Of a stretch of 17,850 nucleotides of DNA, positions 14,153 through 17,850 are shown in pieces. The stretch lies in the NCBI GenBank assembly GCA_041168985.1, contig JBEEKA010000039.1, positions 1-17,850 on the forward strand. The letters are read 5' to 3'. The DNA comes from ZC4RG30 sp041168985 (lineage in GTDB: Bacteria; Pseudomonadota; Gammaproteobacteria; Steroidobacterales; Steroidobacteraceae). Each line of letters starts with the position of its first letter. Position 1 is the first letter of the stretch. Under the pieces are notes generated by a model. The model did no database searches, was not told where the DNA came from, and was given only the letters and a program-made list of their open reading frames with translations. The position numbers and the translations under genes are program-made.

Positions 14153-15666
14153 GCGGGTCGTTCCTGGTCGAGCAGCAGCGACAGCGCGAAGCGCACGCCG
14201 AAGCCGGTGATTTCGGTGGAGACGTGCGCGAGGCCGCCACGTCGGGTCGCGGACGAAAGATCGACATGCACCCAGGGTGTCGTGTCCGGCACGAAGCGCT
14301 TCAGGAACCGTGCCGCATGGATGTGGTCGCCCTTGCCCTCGACCGCGCACTGCGCGATGTCGGCGACGCTGCTCTCGATGTCGCCGTCGAAATCATCGGG
14401 CAGCGGGAACTGCCAGACGCGCTCGCCACTGGCATGTCCGGCCGCAGTCAGGATGCCGGCGCAGGACTCTCGGTTCGTGAACACGCCGCTCATGCGCTCG
14501 GTGAGTGCCTGGATGCAGGCTCCCGTCAGCGTGGCGAAATCGATCATGAACCGCGGCTTGGCGCGCGAAGCGAGATGCAGCGTATCCGCCAGCACCATCC
14601 GGCCTTCCGCATCGCTGTGGATGACCTGGATGGTCGTGCCGTTGGCGGCCCGGACGATTTCCTGCGGGCGGTAAGCCCGCGGTCCGATGTTGTTCTCGGT
14701 GATGGCCAGCCAGGCTTCGCTCGCCAGGGGCGATTTCATCGTGGCCAGTGCCACCAGCGACGCCAGCGCCACGGCACTGCCGGCCATGTCCGTGTGCATG
14801 TCGAGCATGTAACGGTGGGGCTTGAGGTTCGTGCCGCCGGTGTCGAACAGGATGCCCTTGCCGACCAGGGTCACGTCGGGCCTCCCGGCCTTGCGGCCCT
14901 TCGGTGCGTAAGTCAACTGGGCGATGCCTGCGTCTCGCGAGGCATTGCCGCGGCTCACCGCGAGGAAAGCCCCTGCACCCAGCTTCTGCAGGGCGGACTC
15001 GCCATGCCACTTCAGGGTCAGGCCATGGCGACGGGCCAGTTGTCCCAGCAGGCGCCGATAGCCTGCGGCGTCCAGCACATTGGGGGGCAGGGCCGCGAGG
15101 TGACGCACCAGATTCGTGCCTTCGGCCGTTGCCCGCCAGCGGCGCGCGTCGATCGCGCCAGGCTCCGCGCCGAACACGTCGACCCGTTCCACGCGATGGG
15201 GCGGCGGGTCCTTGGGCTTCTTCGTCTTGGCCGTCGGCAGGCGGAAAGTGTGCGCGGCCACGGCTGCGTACAGCGCTTCCTGCCAGACCGCCGCGTCTGC
15301 CGCCAGGTGCACGGGCGCGACGATGCCGACGCGTCGGGCGGCAGGGCGAAGGGACAGCGCCTGCTGAACCAGTTTGCCAGCGACCGTCAGGACTTCGAAC
15401 GGCGTGGCCCCGGACTTGCAATATCCGAGCAGGGCTGCGGTGTCGCGAGCGCCGCCCAGTGCCGTGCAGCGGGCATCGGCGTGGTGAGGCTTGTCTCGGT
15501 CGTGCAGCGCCAGCCAGCGGTTCCGTTCCGGCAGTCCGGCAGGCGGCGCTGCATTGACCGGTAGCAGGACCAGGCAGGCGTCGAGCGCGAGAAGTTCGGC
15601 AGGGCTGGGCAGCTTTGGCAGGACGCGCAGGGCGGGACTGCCGGATTCGGGCAGGAGGCTGGGCAT
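14149..15666 (-). CDS. pepA: Leucyl aminopeptidase, M17 family
   Basis: M17 enzymes are hexameric metallopeptidases that remove N-terminal residues from peptides in the cytoplasm. In the 505-aa product the two-metal site is intact and falls at the E. coli PepA numbers as I recall them: Lys270 and Asp275 (VGKGILFDTGG), Lys282, Asp293 (MHTDMAG), Asp352, Glu354 and Arg356 (SDAEGRM). NNIGPRAYRPQEIVRA precedes the last block. This agreement and the length (E. coli 503) support ATG 15666, though no clear ribosome site precedes it. A GTG at 15825 would add 53 non-family residues. It heads the pepA-pyrC-rnt unit and is divergent from aceE. E. coli PepA also binds DNA; whether this one does is unknown. 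PepB-like specificity is the main alternative. Confidence 0.9.
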   Translation of the reverse strand: MPSLLPESGSPALRVLPKLPSPAELLALDACLVLLPVNAAPPAGLPERNRWLALHDRDKPHHADARCTALGGARDTAALLGYCKSGATPFEVLTVAGKLVQQALSLRPAARRVGIVAPVHLAADAAVWQEALYAAVAAHTFRLPTAKTKKPKDPPPHRVERVDVFGAEPGAIDARRWRATAEGTNLVRHLAALPPNVLDAAGYRRLLGQLARRHGLTLKWHGESALQKLGAGAFLAVSRGNASRDAGIAQLTYAPKGRKAGRPDVTLVGKGILFDTGGTNLKPHRYMLDMHTDMAGSAVALASLVALATMKSPLASEAWLAITENNIGPRAYRPQEIVRAANGTTIQVIHSDAEGRMVLADTLHLASRAKPRFMIDFATLTGACIQALTERMSGVFTNRESCAGILTAAGHASGERVWQFPLPDDFDGDIESSVADIAQCAVEGKGDHIHAARFLKRFVPDTTPWVHVDLSSATRRGGLAHVSTEITGFGVRFALSLLLDQERPA

Positions 15667-15695
15667 GTGCAGTGCAGGATTTCGGGTTTGTTGGC

Positions 15696-15727
15696 GGGTC
15701 GACGCATGGGATGCGTTTGCTTGACCC
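15696..15727. promoter_or_regulatory. Nested inverted repeat between pepA and aceE
   Basis: An outer pair GGGTC (15696-15700) and GACCC (15723-15727) encloses an inner perfect repeat ACGCAT-GGG-ATGCGT (15702-15716). The right outer arm overlaps the candidate aceE -35 box. It could be an operator for either divergent gene. It does not resemble the PdhR site ATTGGTNNNACCAAT. Confidence 0.35.
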
Positions 15728-15749
15728 TGATGGACTAAAGCCGGATCAT
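15721..15749 (+). promoter_or_regulatory. Candidate sigma70-type promoter for aceE
   Basis: TTGACC (15721-15726) and GATCAT (15744-15749) are separated by 17 bases and match 5 of 6 and 4 of 6 consensus bases. The start site would fall near 15756, giving a leader of roughly 80 bases. Confidence 0.4.
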
Positions 15750-15837
15750 CGCGCGCGTCTCTGCGGCGGTATTTGCATCCTAGCACAGCGTCGCTGCTGG
15801 ATTTTTTCCCAAAACGGGGCGCCACCAGGCATCACGA

Positions 15838-17850
15838 ATGACCGAATTCCAGAAGAATCCCGACCTCGATCCTCAGGAAACCCGCGAGTGGCTGGAGTCC
15901 ATTGACTCGGTGCTCCGCAACGAGGGGGCCGAACGGGCCCATTTCCTGCTCGAGCGTCTGATCGACCACGCGCGGCGCTCCGGTGCCTACCTGCCCTACA
16001 AGCCCAACACGGCGTACGTGAACACGATCGCCGTGGGCCAGGAGCCGGCGTACCCCGGCGACCGGGCCATCGAAAAGCGGCTCGAGGCGTACATGCGCTG
16101 GAACGCCGTGGCCATGGTGCAGCAGGCGAACAAGGTGTCCTCCGAATACGGCGGACACCTCGCGAGCTACGCGTCGTCGGCCACCTTGTATGAGGTGGGG
16201 TTCAACCACTTCTGGCGCGCGCACAACGACGCGCACCCGGGCGACATGGTCTTCATGCAGGGCCACAGTTCGCCGGGCGTCTATGCCCGCGCCTTCCTCG
16301 AAGGCCGTCTGGGCGAGGACAACCTCAAGCGCTTCCGCCAGGAAGTGGGTGGCGGCGGACTGTCGTCGTATCCGCATCCCTGGCTGATGCCGGACTTCTG
16401 GCAGTTCCCGACCGTCTCGATGGGCCTCGGCCCGATGATGGCGATCTACCAGGCCCGCTTCGTCCGCTACATGGAAAACCGCGGGCTGGTGCCGAAGACG
16501 GACCGCAAGGTCTGGGCCTTCTGCGGCGACGGCGAGATGGACGAGCCCGAGTCGATGGGCGCCCTCACGATGCCGGTGCGCGAAGGCCTCGACAACCTGG
16601 TCTTCGTCGTCAACTGCAACCTGCAGCGCCTCGACGGTCCGGTTCGCGGCAACGGCAAGGTCATCCAGGAACTGGAAGCAGCCTTCCTGGGTGCCGGCTG
16701 GAACGTCATCAAGGTCATCTGGGGCAACCGCTGGGATCCGCTCCTCGCCAAGGACACGAACGGCATCCTGCGTTCGGTCATGGAAGCCACGGTCGACGGC
16801 GAATACCAGACCTTCAAGGCGAAGGGCGGCGCGTACACGCGCGAGCACTTCTTCTCGAAGCACCCCGAACTCAAGGCGATGGTCGCCCACCTTTCGGACG
16901 ACGACATCTACCGCCTGAACCGCGGTGGCCACGATGCGCAGAAGATCTACGCGGCCTATGCCGCGGCAGTCGCGCACAAGGGCAGCCCGACCGTCATCCT
17001 CGCGCATACCGTCAAGGGCTATGGCCTCGGCAAGGCGGCCGAGGGCCAGATGGTCGCGCACCAGCAGAAGAAGATGGACGCGGAATCGCTGAAGCATTTC
17101 CGCGAGACCTTCCGCCTCCCGCTGTCGGACGAGCAGATCGCGAAGTTCGCGATCGTGAAGCCGGCCGAGGACAGCGAGGAGATCCAGTACCTCAAGAAGC
17201 AGCGCGAAGCCTTGGGCGGGTACCTGCCGAAGCGCAACACGAACGTGCCGCCGCTGCAGTTCCCGGCGCTGGGAAGCTACAAGGCGCTGCTCGACGGTTC
17301 GGGCGATCGCGAGATCTCCACGACCATGGGCTTCGTGCGCATGCTCACGGCGCTGCTGAAGGACAAGAACGTCGGCAAGAACATCGTGCCGATCGTTCCC
17401 GACGAAGCACGCACCTTCGGCATGGAAGGCCTCTTCCGCCAGATCGGCATCTACTCCGCCGTCGGCCAGCTGTACACGCCGCAGGATGCGGAACAGCTGA
17501 TGTCGTACAAGGAAGACAAGAAGGGCCAGATGCTCGAAGAGGGCATCAACGAAGCCGGTGCCATCTGTTCGTGGATCGCGGCCGGCACGGCCTATGCGAA
17601 CCATGGCATGGCGATGGTGCCGTTCTACATCTACTACTCGATGTTCGGCTTCCAGCGCGTCGGCGACTTCATCTGGGCGGCCGGCGACATGCGCGCCCGC
17701 GGCTTCCTGCTGGGCGCGACCGCCGGGCGCACCACGCTCGGCGGCGAGGGCCTGCAGCACCAGGACGGCTCGAGCCACCTGGTGGCCGCCACCATCCCCA
17801 ACTGCAAGGCCTACGACCCGGCCTTTGCCGGCGAGATGGCGGTGATCGTG
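15838..17850 (+). CDS. aceE: Pyruvate dehydrogenase E1 component, homodimeric type, 3' end outside window
   Basis: AceE decarboxylates pyruvate with thiamine diphosphate and reductively acetylates the lipoyl arms of E2. The first 671 of about 890 residues are present and align closely with E. coli AceE from memory. Motifs are YVNTIAVGQEPAYPGD, the active-site segment QGHSSPGVYARAFLEGRLG, the thiamine-diphosphate motif GDGEMDEPES (230-239) closing with NCNLQRLDGPVRGNGK, GAYTREHFF, HTVKGYGLG, and INEAGA with catalytic Glu572 (E. coli Glu571). LGGEGLQHQDG is near the edge. ATG 15838 has only an AGG 8 bases upstream. The E2 and E3 genes would be expected beyond the window. No pdhR lies upstream; the neighbour is pepA, divergent. 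Confidence 0.97.
   Translation, partial: MTEFQKNPDLDPQETREWLESIDSVLRNEGAERAHFLLERLIDHARRSGAYLPYKPNTAYVNTIAVGQEPAYPGDRAIEKRLEAYMRWNAVAMVQQANKVSSEYGGHLASYASSATLYEVGFNHFWRAHNDAHPGDMVFMQGHSSPGVYARAFLEGRLGEDNLKRFRQEVGGGGLSSYPHPWLMPDFWQFPTVSMGLGPMMAIYQARFVRYMENRGLVPKTDRKVWAFCGDGEMDEPESMGALTMPVREGLDNLVFVVNCNLQRLDGPVRGNGKVIQELEAAFLGAGWNVIKVIWGNRWDPLLAKDTNGILRSVMEATVDGEYQTFKAKGGAYTREHFFSKHPELKAMVAHLSDDDIYRLNRGGHDAQKIYAAYAAAVAHKGSPTVILAHTVKGYGLGKAAEGQMVAHQQKKMDAESLKHFRETFRLPLSDEQIAKFAIVKPAEDSEEIQYLKKQREALGGYLPKRNTNVPPLQFPALGSYKALLDGSGDREISTTMGFVRMLTALLKDKNVGKNIVPIVPDEARTFGMEGLFRQIGIYSAVGQLYTPQDAEQLMSYKEDKKGQMLEEGINEAGAICSWIAAGTAYANHGMAMVPFYIYYSMFGFQRVGDFIWAAGDMRARGFLLGATAGRTTLGGEGLQHQDGSSHLVAATIPNCKAYDPAFAGEMAVIV

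Noticed and set aside
15809..15820. Run of six T before the aceE start, considered as a terminator tail
   Set aside because: No GC-rich stem directly precedes the T run on the plus strand, and a terminator there would cut off aceE.
15832..17778. 648-codon minus-strand open frame opposite aceE
   Set aside because: AceE is near-certain on the plus strand. The antisense frame is a product of codon bias.
1..17850. Mobile elements, CRISPR arrays, tRNA or rRNA genes, riboswitches
   Set aside because: I looked for transposase-like frames, regularly spaced repeats, cloverleaf arms with a CCA end and long untranslated leaders. None was found; nearly all the window is filled by protein genes.

Overview
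The window looks like chromosomal DNA from a high-GC gammaproteobacterium. Evidence for this: homodimeric-type pyruvate dehydrogenase E1 (AceE), RNase T, monothiol glutaredoxin GrxD, an LpxL-type acyltransferase and PyrC/NadC/PepA orthologues with classic gammaproteobacterial motifs. A xanthomonad- or Nevskia-like lineage is my guess from the overall style of the proteins; it cannot be proved here. Coding density is very high, codon use looks even, and I see no insertion sequence, prophage, tRNA, rRNA or CRISPR array.

Region 1 (1-7706) is the most unusual part. After the 5' portion of an O-acetylhomoserine sulfhydrylase (minus strand) come three short transcription units. They are an LpxL-like acyltransferase plus a GMC-family FAD oxidoreductase (plus), a cytochrome P450 plus a fatty-acyl-AMP ligase with its own C-terminal acyl carrier domain (minus), and a DUF374-type acyltransferase plus a GtrA-family membrane protein (plus). 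Activation and tethering of an acyl chain, hydroxylation, oxidation of the alcohol and transfer to an acceptor would form a coherent lipid-tailoring route. That route is inference. The convergent GMC and ligase genes end in one CTAG at the centre of an 18-bp perfect palindrome.

Region 2 (7707-10548) is a palindrome-rich 175-bp leader followed by a large GAF-PAS-PAS-GGDEF-EAL protein for cyclic-di-GMP. Its signature motifs are altered to GADEF and EML, but the other phosphodiesterase residues I checked are present.

Region 3 (10535-15666) is housekeeping. On the minus strand lie a short PuuD-like membrane protein and nadC. On the plus strand is grxD, with a good sigma70-type promoter. On the minus strand again is a tight pepA-pyrC-rnt operon (peptide turnover, pyrimidine synthesis, RNA 3'-end trimming).

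Region 4 (15667-17850) is a divergent control region containing a nested inverted repeat and a sigma70-like promoter, then the first 671 codons of aceE, cut by the window edge.
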